From: Polaribacter sp. IC066
Lineage (GTDB): Bacteria; Bacteroidota; Bacteroidia; Flavobacteriales; Flavobacteriaceae
Direction: 5' to 3'
Assembly: GCF_007997085.1 (NCBI RefSeq)
Contig: NZ_VORR01000025.1
Location: forward strand, 1 to 62,064
Length of the DNA stretch: 62,064 nt
The notes under the pieces: model-generated
Database searches by the model: none
What the model was told of the DNA's origin: nothing
What the model saw: the letters and a program-made list of their open reading frames with translations, nothing else
Shown here: positions 9,939 through 19,673 of the stretch, piece by piece
Layout of the letters: the number at the start of each line of letters is the position of its first letter
Numbering within the stretch: position 1 is the stretch's first letter
Made by a program: the position numbers and the translations under genes

Positions 9939-10640
9939 ATGAAACTAGAAATCTGTGCAAATTCCTATCAATCAGCTATAAACGCTCAAAAAGCTAGAGC
10001 AGACAGAATTGAACTCTGCTCTGAACTTTCAGTTGGCGTAATTACGCCTTCTTATGGGCTACTAAAAATAGTTTCAGAACATATCACAATTCCTGTAAAT
10101 GTTTTAATAAGAACAAGAAGTGGCGATTTTTGTTATACCGATGTTGAGTTTGAACAAATGAAAAAAGACATTAACATTTGCAAAGAGTTTGATTTTAATG
10201 GAATTGTTTCAGGAGTATTATTTGCTGATGCTACCATTGATATAGAAAGAACGAAGGAATTGATTGCACTTTCTAAACCACTTTCTTTTACTTTTCATAG
10301 AGCTTTTGATTGTGTTGAAAATCCGAAGAAAGCGCTAGCCCAATTAATTACTTTAGGAGTTGATCGCATTCTAACTTCTGGTTTGCAAGAAAAAGCAGAA
10401 AACGGAATTAAGTTATTTAGAGAACTGCAAGAAATAGCCAAAGACAACTTGATTATTCTTGCAGGAAGTGGCATTAATGCAACCAATGCACAGCTATTTA
10501 AAAAAGTTGGTTTTAAAGAAATTCACAGTTCAGCTTCAAAAGCTATAGCGAATTCGAGTGTGTTTTTTGATAAAACCTCTCAAACAGTTTCGGATATAGA
10601 AACCATTCAAGAAATTTTAAAAGTGATTAAAAATGAATAA
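9939..10640 (+). CDS. cutC: CutC family protein
   Basis: At 233 residues it matches the CutC family length. The N-terminus MKLEICANSYQSAINAQKA leads into the conserved ADRIELCSEL, VLIRTRSGDF, FTFHRAFD and ILTSGL segments. It is a TIM-barrel protein named for copper homeostasis in E. coli, though the real role is unclear. In Bacteroidota it often sits with glycosidase genes, as here between GH20 and GH2. Its stop overlaps the start of the beta-mannosidase gene by 8 bases, so the two are translationally coupled. Confidence 0.9.
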   Translation: MKLEICANSYQSAINAQKARADRIELCSELSVGVITPSYGLLKIVSEHITIPVNVLIRTRSGDFCYTDVEFEQMKKDINICKEFDFNGIVSGVLFADATIDIERTKELIALSKPLSFTFHRAFDCVENPKKALAQLITLGVDRILTSGLQEKAENGIKLFRELQEIAKDNLIILAGSGINATNAQLFKKVGFKEIHSSASKAIANSSVFFDKTSQTVSDIETIQEILKVIKNE

Positions 10641-13104
10641 AATTATTTTTGGATTCGCAGTATTCCTTTTTTTTGGATGTAATTCTTTAGAGAAAAATCT
10701 ACCAATTGAAATAGCACTAACTACTAATTGGCAATTTAAAGGAATTGATACTTTAGATTGGAAACCCGCAACTGTTCCTGGAAATATATTCACAGATTTG
10801 CTATCTCATCAAATAATTATAGATCCATTTATCAAAAATAATGAAGAAAAAGTACAGTGGGTTTCTGATAAGAGTTGGGAATATAAAACCTCGTTTACAC
10901 TTTCTGATGCTGTTTTAAAAAAAGAACATATCGAACTTAATTTTGAAGGTTTAGATACGTACGCAACCATTTATTTGAATGATTCTTTACTTGATAAAAC
11001 AAATAACGCCTTTAGAACTTTTACGTTTGATATTAAAATTTTATCAAAAAAAGAAAATAGTTTAAGAATCCTCTTCACCAATACGGATAAAATTGAAACA
11101 GATTTAGAAAATAAAAATTCGCATAAATTACCAGAAGGCAAAAGAATTTATACAAGAAAAGCACAGTTTCAGTATGGTTGGGATTGGGGACCAAAACTAA
11201 ATACTTCCGGAATTTGGAAAAGAGTTTCTATCGATGCTTGGGATGATTATAAGATTGATAATGTATATATAAAACAATTGCATGTAAATGAGTCTAATGC
11301 TTCTCTTTTAATTGATATAAAGAAGATTTCGAATACCGAGCTAGATAAGCAATTAGTTTATGAGATTTATGTAAATGATAAACTAGTAAAAACATCTAAC
11401 GAAGTTTTTAAAGGATATTCATGGATAACAAAAATTAATATCAAAAACCCAAAACTTTGGTGGACAAACAATCTAGGAGAACCTTATCTCTATAACTTTA
11501 AAATTGTTGTTAAAAAAGGAAATATAATTCTTGACACGTATCAAGTAAAAAAAGGAATTAGAACCATAAAACTAATCACTAAAAAAGATACTATTGGCGA
11601 ATCTTTCTATTTTGAATTGAATGGAAAACCTGTGTATATGAAAGGTGCCAATTACATTCCTCAAAAGAGCTTTCAGAATAAAGTAACCCATCAGCATTAT
11701 GAAAAACTATTGTCTGATGTTGTAAAATCTAATATGAATATGTTACGGGTTTGGGGCGGAGGAATTTATGAAAATGATATTTTTTACGATTTATGTGACA
11801 AAAAAGGAATACTAATTTGGCAAGATTTTATGTTTGCTTGTGCCATGTATCCTGGAAATATTGAGTTTTTAGCAAACGTAAAAGAAGAAGCGAAACAGCA
11901 AGTTAAAAGATTAAGAAATCATGCTTCTATAGCGCTGTGGTGCGGCAATAATGAAAATTCTGAAGGATGGAAACATTGGGGATGGCAAAAGAATAGAACT
12001 GAAAAAGAAAAAAAAGAAATTTGGAATGATTATTTAGCCATTTTTGATACTATTTTACCCAAAACCGTTGCTGAATTTAGTGAAACTGATTATTGGCAAT
12101 CTTCACCGAAATACGGGCGCGGAAACCCGAAACACAAAACAGAAGGGGACGCTCATGATTGGGGCGTTTGGCATGATGCATATCCTTTTGAGCACTTTGA
12201 AAACAATGTTCCGAGGTTTATGAGTGAATTTGGTTTTCAATCTTTCCCTAGTTTTGAAACAATGAAATATATCAATCAAAATGATGAAGTAACCTTAATG
12301 ACAAACACTTGGAAGTCGCATCAAAAACATGATAGAGGTCATCAATTAATTTTTGATTACATGAAAAGAGATTATAAAGTTCCTATGCCGGATGATGATT
12401 ATATATACACAAGTCAGTTAGTGCAAGCTAAAGGAATTGTGATGGGAATTGAAGCGCACAGAAGAGCAAAACCCTATAATATGGGCACTTTGTATTGGCA
12501 ATTAAATGACTGCTGGGCTGCAATTTCTTGGTCTAGTATCGATTATTTTGGTCATTGGAAAGCCTTGCAGTATAAAGCTAAAAATGCTTTTGAAAATGTT
12601 TTAATTTCATCGGTTATGAATAATGACAGCGTAAACACCTTTGTTATCAATGATACTTTTGAGCGTTTAAATGGAGCCTTAAAAGCAACCTTAATTGATT
12701 TTCAAGGAAAAGAAATTTGGTCAAACTCCAAAGAAATTGAAGTTTTAGAAAATAGTAGTCAACAATTTAGTAGTTTTCCTTTGGATACAATTGATAAAGA
12801 AAACACACTGCTCATTACTGAATTTCAAAATAAAAAATCTTATTTCTACTTTACAAAACCTAAAGATTTAAACTTACCAAAAGGAGAAATTCAAAAAGAA
12901 ATTAATAAAACAGAAAAAGGATTTTACATCACTCTAAAAAGTACTGTTTTACAGAAAGATGTATTTTTATTTACAGCTAAAAAAGGTCATTTTTCTGACA
13001 ATTTTTTTGATGTAATGCCGAATGAAACTAAAGTTCTTAATTTTAAAACTGAAGTGAGTTCTTTAGAGGATTTACAAGTAAAAACATTAAATACTATTGA
13101 TTAG
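10633..13104 (+). CDS. GH2 beta-mannosidase (lipoprotein)
   Basis: Hydrolyses terminal beta-linked mannose, such as the core Man-beta-GlcNAc of N-glycans. The 823-residue protein starts with a lipobox (FLFFGCNS, Cys near 16). It has a galactose-binding-like N-terminal domain with YGWDWGPKLNTSGIW (a beta-mannosidase signature), an immunoglobulin-like domain, then the barrel. The acid/base Glu441 is in LWCGNNEN and the nucleophile Glu532 in FMSEFGFQ. QLNDCWAAISW near 625 is also typical of this subgroup. It overlaps cutC by 8 bases. It is the only intact glycosidase of the locus, since GH20 and GH92 are broken. Confidence 0.92.
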   Translation: MNKIIFGFAVFLFFGCNSLEKNLPIEIALTTNWQFKGIDTLDWKPATVPGNIFTDLLSHQIIIDPFIKNNEEKVQWVSDKSWEYKTSFTLSDAVLKKEHIELNFEGLDTYATIYLNDSLLDKTNNAFRTFTFDIKILSKKENSLRILFTNTDKIETDLENKNSHKLPEGKRIYTRKAQFQYGWDWGPKLNTSGIWKRVSIDAWDDYKIDNVYIKQLHVNESNASLLIDIKKISNTELDKQLVYEIYVNDKLVKTSNEVFKGYSWITKINIKNPKLWWTNNLGEPYLYNFKIVVKKGNIILDTYQVKKGIRTIKLITKKDTIGESFYFELNGKPVYMKGANYIPQKSFQNKVTHQHYEKLLSDVVKSNMNMLRVWGGGIYENDIFYDLCDKKGILIWQDFMFACAMYPGNIEFLANVKEEAKQQVKRLRNHASIALWCGNNENSEGWKHWGWQKNRTEKEKKEIWNDYLAIFDTILPKTVAEFSETDYWQSSPKYGRGNPKHKTEGDAHDWGVWHDAYPFEHFENNVPRFMSEFGFQSFPSFETMKYINQNDEVTLMTNTWKSHQKHDRGHQLIFDYMKRDYKVPMPDDDYIYTSQLVQAKGIVMGIEAHRRAKPYNMGTLYWQLNDCWAAISWSSIDYFGHWKALQYKAKNAFENVLISSVMNNDSVNTFVINDTFERLNGALKATLIDFQGKEIWSNSKEIEVLENSSQQFSSFPLDTIDKENTLLITEFQNKKSYFYFTKPKDLNLPKGEIQKEINKTEKGFYITLKSTVLQKDVFLFTAKKGHFSDNFFDVMPNETKVLNFKTEVSSLEDLQVKTLNTID

Positions 13105-13110
13105 CGTATT

Positions 13111-13218
13111 TGTCTGTTCGAGTGAAATTAAGAAATAAGAACAATTTTATAACGAAAACTTGTTTATACGCCTCTCGACACAATTCTGATAAAAAAATCA
13201 GAATCACTCGATGAGACA
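13111..13218. repeat. nested palindromic intergenic repeat, copy 2
   Basis: Begins TGTCTGTTCGAGTGAAATT and ends CACTCGATGAGACA, like the copy at 9757-9857. A CTCTCGACACAATTCTGAT stretch corresponds to the inner arm. It lies between the convergent beta-mannosidase and glycosyltransferase genes and may terminate both. Confidence 0.65.
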
Positions 13219-13229
13219 CTGACTTATAA

Positions 13230-14192
13230 TTATTTTGTATTCTTACTAAAAAACTGCAATTGTAAAAAACCCAATCCATAACCCAAAAATTGCGTTAGAG
13301 AAGTTACTGTGCTTAAAAAAGCGACTCGTAAGTTTTTATTCTGAAATAAGGAGTCAAAGAAAATTAGCAAAAAATAAAATGCATAAACATATAAAAGTTG
13401 ATGGTAACCAAAAAATGCTAAAACAATACTGATATCCAACCCGATAATAAACAAACTAGGAAACCAATAGGTGATTTTTGCTGTTTCTGGATATTTTCTA
13501 TTTAATAAAGGTCTTGCGGTTCCGAAGCCAAAAGTTTGCTTAAAAAATTGTCTAATTGAGCTTCTTCTTTTATGATATACAAAAGCTTTTTTTATGAGCT
13601 GTGTTTCAAAACCAGCTTTCCAAAGTCGAAACGTTAAATCAATATCTTCTCCATTTTTCATTTTAGAGAAGCCTTTTGTCTTCATAAAAGCTTTTTGCGA
13701 CAAGCCAAAATTAAAACTTCTTGGCTGAAATTGACCAATAGCTTCTTTCTTTCCACGAATTCCGCCTGTAGTTAAAACAGAAGTCATGGAATAATTAATT
13801 GCTTTTTGTAATGACGTAAAACTAGAATGCGCCGCATCTGGCCCACCAAAAGCATCTGTAAAATTGTTCTGTAATGTTTGTTTTACTTCTGATACATACT
13901 GTTCTGGCAAAAGCACATCCGAATCTAAAATGATAAAATAGTTTCCAGAAGCTTGTTGCATTCCGAAATTACGGCTTGCTCCTGCACCAGTATTTTCTTT
14001 AAAGAAATATTTTAAATTCAATTGATTGCTATACTTTTCTACAATAGTATCACTTTTAATTGTGGATCCATCTTCAATAATTAGCACCTCAAAATCATCA
14101 GAAAAATCTTGTTTTGTAAGGCTTTCTAGCAGCTCGTCTATTTCTTTTGGACGATTATAAACCGGAATGATGATAGAGAATGATAGTTTCAA
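13230..14192 (-). CDS. family 2 glycosyltransferase
   Basis: A 320-residue GT-A fold enzyme that transfers a sugar from a nucleotide donor; donor and acceptor are not identifiable. It opens with SIIIPVYNRPKEIDELL and has IIEDG (38-42), the metal-binding DSD at 90-92, and an acceptor-side GEDIDLTFRL near 182. Two hydrophobic segments near residues 245-300 (SLFIIGLDISIVLAFF and following) should anchor it to the inner membrane. It starts 3 bases before the preceding gene ends at 14196, so it is probably co-transcribed with it. Confidence 0.88.
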   Translation of the reverse strand: MKLSFSIIIPVYNRPKEIDELLESLTKQDFSDDFEVLIIEDGSTIKSDTIVEKYSNQLNLKYFFKENTGAGASRNFGMQQASGNYFIILDSDVLLPEQYVSEVKQTLQNNFTDAFGGPDAAHSSFTSLQKAINYSMTSVLTTGGIRGKKEAIGQFQPRSFNFGLSQKAFMKTKGFSKMKNGEDIDLTFRLWKAGFETQLIKKAFVYHKRRSSIRQFFKQTFGFGTARPLLNRKYPETAKITYWFPSLFIIGLDISIVLAFFGYHQLLYVYAFYFLLIFFDSLFQNKNLRVAFLSTVTSLTQFLGYGLGFLQLQFFSKNTK

Positions 14193-14195
14193 TAT

Positions 14196-14645
14196 TTATG
14201 ATGTTATCACGGAAAACACTAGTTCTTTTCCGTTAATTTCAAAACGAGCTTCGTTGTATTTTTCTTCTTTAAAATATTCAGCCTCTTCTGCAGAGATGTT
14301 ATAGTCTATTTTGGTGACAGACTTTTTTACGGTATCAGAGAAATCAGATTCAATTTTATGTTCATCAGATTCTAATTTTAAAACTTCGTTATCTTTTATA
14401 AAGGTAAGTCTGCTTCCTTTTTTAGTTTTTAAATTAGTGGCACTTACCGTAATGGTTTCTAAAATTAAAAAACCTCCTAATTCATTTACTCTTAAATATA
14501 AATCTCCATAAGCAGATTCTGCAAACTTACTAATACCCACATTTTTTATATTCTCTTCGATTTGTATATCCACTTCGGTTCTCTCCATCAGATTAAAATT
14601 TTCTGACGATGCAAATACTTTATCTATCTTCTTAAAAAAACCCAT
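14196..14645 (-). CDS. conserved-looking hypothetical protein
   Basis: A 149-residue soluble protein without a signal peptide, beginning MGFFKKIDKVFASSENFN. Charged beta-rich segments alternate through the protein, and it ends in NGKELVFSVITS. I do not recognise a domain. It is encoded immediately upstream of the glycosyltransferase (3-base gap) on the same strand. Codon use looks like its neighbours. Confidence 0.7.
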   Translation of the reverse strand: MGFFKKIDKVFASSENFNLMERTEVDIQIEENIKNVGISKFAESAYGDLYLRVNELGGFLILETITVSATNLKTKKGSRLTFIKDNEVLKLESDEHKIESDFSDTVKKSVTKIDYNISAEEAEYFKEEKYNEARFEINGKELVFSVITS

Positions 14646-14687
14646 TTTAATTATTTTTTACGAAATTACAAAAACAACATTAAACAA

Positions 14688-14728
14688 AAAATGCAAACCT
14701 GAACAGATTTGCATTTTACTTTTTTTTT
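14688..14728 (+). terminator. terminator-like hairpin between fabI and the 149-residue gene
   Basis: AAAATGCAAA (14688-14697) pairs with TTTGCATTTT (14708-14717), then a T-run to 14728. An A-rich stretch on the left makes it usable from the minus strand, where it lies about 230 bases after the fabI stop. The rest of the 14646-14957 spacer shows nothing else. Confidence 0.55.
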
Positions 14729-14957
14729 AATACTTTATAAAAGTTTGTTAAGGTATTTGTTTACGATACTAGCTTAAGTTTGCTAAAAGTGGCAAACAAA
14801 TCTAGCCCTGATTGAAATGGCATCCTTTTTATGCTCAACTCGTTTCTGTATCTTTTATGAACAATAAAATAACTTATAAATAGTTACAGATGTTGAATTA
14901 AATTCAGCATAAAAAGATATAATGGAAAGCAGGAAATAGCTTCAAAAAACAATTAAA

Positions 14958-15773
14958 TTATTCTTCTCCTAAAAACGTATCCATTACTGGATCACTTACC
15001 CCCATATTAGAGAATCCACCATCATGAAATAAGTTTTGTAAGGTTACTTTTTTCGTTAAATCTGAAAACATAGTTATCGTATAATCTGCACATTCTAAAG
15101 CGGTTGCGTTTCCTAACGGACTCATTTTTTCTGCATATTCAATAAAACCATCAAAACCCTTTACGCCATTTCCGGCAGTTGTTGGTGTTGGCGATTGCGA
15201 TATTGTATTGACACGAACTTTATGATCTCTGCCAAAAAAGTAGCCAAAACTGCGTGCAATAGACTCTAAATACGCTTTATTATCTGCCATATCATTGTAG
15301 TCTGGAAACACTCTTTGTGCGGCCATATACGTTAAGGCAACAATAGAACCCCACTCATTCATGGCATTTTTATTGTATAGCACATTCATTACTTTATGAA
15401 AAGAAACTGCAGAAATATCCCAACCTTTGGTTGTAAAGTCATATTTAGGATCGGTATAATGTTTGCCTTTACGCACATTTATAGACATGCCGATAGAATG
15501 CAGAACAAAATCTATTTTACCACCTAAAATTTCCATAGATTTTTCGACCAAATTGGTTAGATCTTCAATAGAAGTGGCATCTGCAGCAATAACTTGCGAG
15601 CCCGTTTTTTCTGCTAATATATTTAATTCGCCCATTCTTAAAGCAATTGGCGCGTTTGTTAATACAAACTCCGCACCTTCTTCGTGCGCTCTTTCTGCAA
15701 CTTTCCATGCAATAGAGTGCTCGTTTAAAGCGCCGAATATAATTCCTTTTTTACCTTTTAATAAATTGTACAT
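14958..15773 (-). CDS. fabI: enoyl-ACP reductase FabI
   Basis: Reduces enoyl-ACP with NADH in the last step of the fatty-acid elongation cycle. At 271 residues it is a normal FabI. The divergent SDR cofactor region GIIFGALNEHSIAWKVA is at 10-26. HSIG near 92-95 and the catalytic Tyr149, Tyr159 and Lys166 (LTYMAAQ, then YNDMADNK with Tyr-x6-Lys) are in place. It lies downstream of recN, with a 7-base repeat array filling the 148-base gap. The window also encodes an unrelated enoyl reductase, FabV, at 49396. Confidence 0.94.
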   Translation of the reverse strand: MYNLLKGKKGIIFGALNEHSIAWKVAERAHEEGAEFVLTNAPIALRMGELNILAEKTGSQVIAADATSIEDLTNLVEKSMEILGGKIDFVLHSIGMSINVRKGKHYTDPKYDFTTKGWDISAVSFHKVMNVLYNKNAMNEWGSIVALTYMAAQRVFPDYNDMADNKAYLESIARSFGYFFGRDHKVRVNTISQSPTPTTAGNGVKGFDGFIEYAEKMSPLGNATALECADYTITMFSDLTKKVTLQNLFHDGGFSNMGVSDPVMDTFLGEE

Positions 15774-15775
15774 AG

Positions 15776-15893
15776 ATTGGTTGTTGGTTGTTGGCTTATG
15801 AATCTTTTCTATTTTCTATTTGCCCTTTTTCTTGTTTCTTGTCTCTTGTTTCTTGTCTCATATTTATTGAGTCTTGAATCTAAAACCTCTTGT
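15776..15893 (+). repeat. degenerate heptamer array filling the recN-fabI spacer
   Basis: Reading from 15776 in steps of 7 gives ATTGGTT, GTTGGTT, GTTGGCT, TATGAAT, CTTTTCT, ATTTTCT, ATTTGCC. After a one-base slip at about 15831 the words are CTTGTTT, CTTGTCT, CTTGTTT, CTTGTCT, CATATTT, ATTGAGT, CTTGAAT, CTAAAAC. Nearly the whole spacer keeps the 7-base period. The T/G-rich strand is the + strand although both flanking genes are on the minus strand. Confidence 0.75.
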
Positions 15894-15921
15894 TTCCTTA
15901 TTCTCTTCTCCAAGTCTAAAC

Positions 15922-17574
15922 CTAACTCAACAAACCTTTGGCATGCGTAAGTGCTGAATCTGAAATATCTTTGCCACTTAACATTTCGGCAATTTCAACA
16001 ACTCTTTCTTCCATTGATAAATGCTTTAAGTTGGTTGTGGTAACTCCGTTTATTTCTTTTTTAAATACTTTATAATGATTCTCTCCTTTGGATGCAATTT
16101 GAGGTAAATGCGTAATTGAAATTACTTGCATATGCTTGCTCATTTGTTGCATAATGGCTGCAATTTTATTAGAAACTTCACCAGAAACACCTGTATCAAT
16201 CTCATCAAAAATAATGGTTGGTAATTGCGTGTTTTCTGACAACACTTTCTTAACAGATAACATAATTCTCGATAATTCTCCTCCAGAAGCTACCTTTTTT
16301 AATTCGCCGAAATTACCGCCTTTGTTTGCAGAAAACAAAAATTCTAATTCATCTTTTCCGTTATAAAAATAGTTGGCAGTTTGTTTTATTTTTATGGAGA
16401 AACGAGCGTTTTCCATACCTAACTCAAGCAATAAAAACTGTAATTCTTTCGTTAATTTAGGAGCAGCCGTTTCTCTATTTTTAGAGATTAATGCAGCGAC
16501 TTTGTCTAATTTTACAGAGATCTCTTCAATTTCCTTTTTCTTACTATTAATGGTTTCTTCTGCATTTTCTACTTGACTTACTTTTTCTGATAAATCTTCT
16601 AAAACGGTTAACAAGCCTTGAATGGTGTCTACAGAATGTTTCTTCTGCAAATTGTAAATCAGTTGCAATCGGTCATTAATTTCTTCTACTTCATTCGGAT
16701 TGAATTCTACATTTTCATTTGCGTCTTCTAACTCCGCTACAATATCGTCTATTTCAATTTTAATACTGGTAACTCTTTTTGAAATTTCTTGGTATGCCGC
16801 GGAAAAAGGAGCTATTTTATCCAACCTGTTCTCTAGCGTGTTTAATAAATTCTGAATTCCGATTTCTTCATTCACAGAAAGCTCTAAAGCTTCTGATAAG
16901 TTTAGTTTAATATCTTCTATATTATTTAATTTTTCTAGCTTTTCTTCTAGTTCTTCTTGCTCATCTGCTTTTAAATTAGCTTCCTCTAATTCGTTAAACA
17001 GGTGCAAATTATAGTCGTATTGCTGATTTGCTTCTTTCTGAATAGTTTCTAGCTTTTGTAATTCTTTTTTGTGATGATTTAACTGCTGAAACCCTCTTTG
17101 ATAAGAAGCTATTTTATCTTGGTTTTTGGCCAAAGAATCAATCACAGAAAACTGAAAACTATTATCAGATAACTGCATTGTTTCATGTTGCGAATGCACA
17201 TCTACCAAGTATTTTCTTAATTCGTTTAGTACAGAAAGTTTAACAGGCGTGTCATTTACAAAGGCGCGTGATTTGCCCGATGGTAAAATTTCTCTTCTAA
17301 TAATCGTTTCGGCTTCATAATCTAAATCAACTTTATTAAAAAAATCTTTTAGATTATAATTCGCTACTGAAACTTTTGCTTCGACCACGCATTTTCTGGA
17401 AGTATCTTTTAACGAGGACAAATCTGCTCTATTGCCCAAAACTAAACCTAAAGCGCCTAATAAAATAGATTTTCCTGCACCAGTTTCTCCTGTAATAATG
17501 GATAAACCCGATGAAAAATCAATAGTTAATTGATTGATTAATGCGTAGTTATTGATGGAAAGTTGTGTTAACAA
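15922..17574 (-). CDS. recN: DNA repair protein RecN
   Basis: An SMC-like ATPase acting at double-strand breaks. The 550-residue protein has Walker A GETGAGKS at 29-36, long coiled-coil arms from about 150 to 370, and the C-terminal signature KVASGGELSR. Walker B is TIIFDEIDTGVSG, followed by ISITHLPQIA. Length matches the family. It normally follows the porD gene directly in this gene order; here about 1 kb of decayed DNA separates them. Confidence 0.95.
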   Translation of the reverse strand: MLTQLSINNYALINQLTIDFSSGLSIITGETGAGKSILLGALGLVLGNRADLSSLKDTSRKCVVEAKVSVANYNLKDFFNKVDLDYEAETIIRREILPSGKSRAFVNDTPVKLSVLNELRKYLVDVHSQHETMQLSDNSFQFSVIDSLAKNQDKIASYQRGFQQLNHHKKELQKLETIQKEANQQYDYNLHLFNELEEANLKADEQEELEEKLEKLNNIEDIKLNLSEALELSVNEEIGIQNLLNTLENRLDKIAPFSAAYQEISKRVTSIKIEIDDIVAELEDANENVEFNPNEVEEINDRLQLIYNLQKKHSVDTIQGLLTVLEDLSEKVSQVENAEETINSKKKEIEEISVKLDKVAALISKNRETAAPKLTKELQFLLLELGMENARFSIKIKQTANYFYNGKDELEFLFSANKGGNFGELKKVASGGELSRIMLSVKKVLSENTQLPTIIFDEIDTGVSGEVSNKIAAIMQQMSKHMQVISITHLPQIASKGENHYKVFKKEINGVTTTNLKHLSMEERVVEIAEMLSGKDISDSALTHAKGLLS

Positions 17575-17659
17575 ATTCTCTAAATTTTAAGTAATAAAAT
17601 TAGTGAAATTAATTCAGAAAATTAAAATGTAAACTATAATTGTTTTAATTTAATTGTGG

Positions 17660-17950
17660 CTACTGTGATTGCCATAAATTATAATAATTACCCTTTTTAG
17701 CATCTAATTCTTTGTGATTGCCTTGTTCTAAAACTTCTCCTTTTTGTAGCACAACAATTTCATCGGCATTAATTACGGTGCTTAAACGATGCCCAATAAT
17801 GATAATGGTTTTGTTTTCTATACGCAATCTAGCTTTTAATTTTTAATATAGCTTTCTAAAGTGGAATCTAAAGACAAGTTAGCTTTATCAAATACTAAAA
17901 CTTCTGCCTTACCTCATAACTAGACTTGCAAATGCTACTGGATGTTTTTA
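17660..17950 (-). pseudogene. ABC transporter ATPase remnant, C-terminal end
   Basis: Minus-strand frames give AEVLVFDKANLSLDSTLESY (Walker B and D-loop region, with the catalytic Glu after Asp replaced by Lys). After a stop and frameshift comes a good ABC end: KTIIIIGHRLSTVINADEIV, VLQKGEVLEQGNHKEL and YYNLWQSQ, stopping at 17660. Only about 90 residues survive and the signature motif region is garbled. It resembles the end of an exporter of the kind intact at 38151-39923. Confidence 0.7.
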
Positions 17951-18159
17951 ACTTTTGATGGATTTAGATCTATTTCCTTCTAAATATACATTAAATGTAT
18001 TCGACAAATTATGAATGTTTTTACCTATGTCAAGAACCCACTTTACACCGAAGCGTAAATTTATAACATTTATATAATCAACAATATTCTATCAAAATAA
18101 ATATATTTCGCGAACACCTGCTTAACTCGTAAGATTAAAGATAGTATATACTGCAAGGA

Positions 18160-18304
18160 TTAGCGATTTTGATTATTCTCTATATGCGCATTAAACTTAC
18201 CTACTTCGTATGCAACATGATAGGCTATAAAAGCACAAATTACAATGCCTACAATAATTTTTTAGCAATCCTGATGTACCTGAATTTAATTTATTATTTT
18301 TCAT
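18160..18304 (-). pseudogene. small membrane peptide gene with a frameshift
   Basis: The ATG at 18304 starts MKNNKLNSGTSGLLK. After a one-base shift in the A-run near 18262 the frame continues IIVGIVICAFIAYHVAYEVG and KFNAHIENNQNR, then a stop at 18160. Joined, it would be about 48 residues with one membrane helix and a charged tail, a plausible small membrane protein. I do not recognise the family and the shift may be a sequence error. Confidence 0.35.
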
Positions 18305-18430
18305 AATTACTTGTAATCGAATACGAGATGAAAATTTGTCAAAAATTGTTTAGATAAATTTATTTGTTGATATTCTCAATTTGATTCATATCTCAAGTAA
18401 AAAAAGTAATCTAACAAGAATTCATACAAT

Positions 18431-18544
18431 TCATGGATAATTGATTTTAAATTGATTTCCAGGATTATATGTATTATTTGGTGTTTTTATAACTCCGTTA
18501 AGAGCTCTTTCAGTACCTAAATTATATCTCTGTACTATTTTCAT
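18431..18544 (-). other. 37-codon open frame in the decayed recN-porD spacer
   Basis: An ATG at 18544 opens a frame reading MKIVQRYNLGTERALNG and ending NPGNQFKINYP. Its composition looks protein-like, so it may be the tail of a lost gene. The remainder of the 17951-18599 spacer shows no other recognisable feature. Confidence 0.25.
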
Positions 18545-18599
18545 GAGTCAAAACGACTACATTACAATTTTATAAATTCAAAATAATACTTAAAGTATG

Positions 18600-19490
18600 C
18601 TACTCAAGAGCTCTCCATTTAGAATTATTATTAGTAGATATTTTTTGTAAAGTACTCGTTAAACCACTAGCATTTTTGGTTCTTGGACCATCAGAATACA
18701 CACTCACAATTTCATCTGCTTTGGCATCAAAAAATACTCTAATTAAGTAATTACCCACTGTTTTATTAAAAATATTTTCTAAAGAAAACAAACTATCTTC
18801 TAAAGCTTGCTTGCCAAACTCTTTATTCGAAGCAAAATTATCTAATCCTGTAATATGATATTCATATAAAACGTCTCTAAAAACTTTTAGTTTTGGTGCT
18901 AGTAAATTATCTATCAATAAAAAACGGTTTTGTTTACCAACCACATTTTGCCAAGAGCCCAAACCACTTTGCTGCGCTTGTAGCATTACATTTTGCGCTT
19001 CTTGTAATTCTGTTTCGCCTCCGTATTTCGAAAATGTATCGGCATCAACACCTAAAATTGTGTAGACATAGAAAACTATGGTAGATATTAAATTGCTATC
19101 AAAAGAATTTCTATTGTAAATTAAAGGATCGAACTCATTGTATTTAAATGTAAAATCGTTGTCCTTTAAATTTAAGAGCGGAGTTGAGTAACTAGAACCA
19201 TACACTGGTCTTGAAGATTGTACTTGTAAAGTTGCTGTAAAGGTATTATTATCTCTAGAGGTAATAATAATATTCATGGCACAATCTACTCGCTCTTCTG
19301 TTTGTACAACTCTGTTAGTCCATTTTTTTTGGTTGATAAACTCTTTTAGCGCAGTTTCTAATGTTTCAAAAACTTGTCTGTTAGAACCAGCAATTTGATC
19401 AAAATTTACATTGACCAAACAGTTTATTTCTTGCGAATTTATAGTAGCATTCATCAAAAATAATGCAAAAAGAAAAACAAGTTTACGCAT
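18600..19490 (-). CDS. porD: DUF4835 family protein, PorD-like
   Basis: A 296-residue secreted or periplasmic protein with a signal peptide (MRKLVFLFALFLMNATINSQ). It then shows the DUF4835 pattern: INCLVNVNFDQI, an ERVDCAMNIIIT segment, PLIYNRNSFDSNL and a long helical C-terminal half. The family is linked to type IX secretion (PorD in Porphyromonas), and its place between coaBC and recN is the usual one in flavobacteria. The molecular role is not established. The symbol is assigned by family and context. Confidence 0.8.
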   Translation of the reverse strand: MRKLVFLFALFLMNATINSQEINCLVNVNFDQIAGSNRQVFETLETALKEFINQKKWTNRVVQTEERVDCAMNIIITSRDNNTFTATLQVQSSRPVYGSSYSTPLLNLKDNDFTFKYNEFDPLIYNRNSFDSNLISTIVFYVYTILGVDADTFSKYGGETELQEAQNVMLQAQQSGLGSWQNVVGKQNRFLLIDNLLAPKLKVFRDVLYEYHITGLDNFASNKEFGKQALEDSLFSLENIFNKTVGNYLIRVFFDAKADEIVSVYSDGPRTKNASGLTSTLQKISTNNNSKWRALE

Positions 19491-19673
19491 AATATATTTT
19501 AATATTTTAGATATTATTGAGCCAAGAAACCTTAAAAAAAGACATCAGACAGGAAAACGAAAAAAGAGACAAAAAATGATTATTACTACACATAATCTTA
19601 ACTCTAAACATTTTAGATCAAAACATCCTGTTTCTAGTCATCTTTACCAAATAAAATATCGATTCAAACCGTC

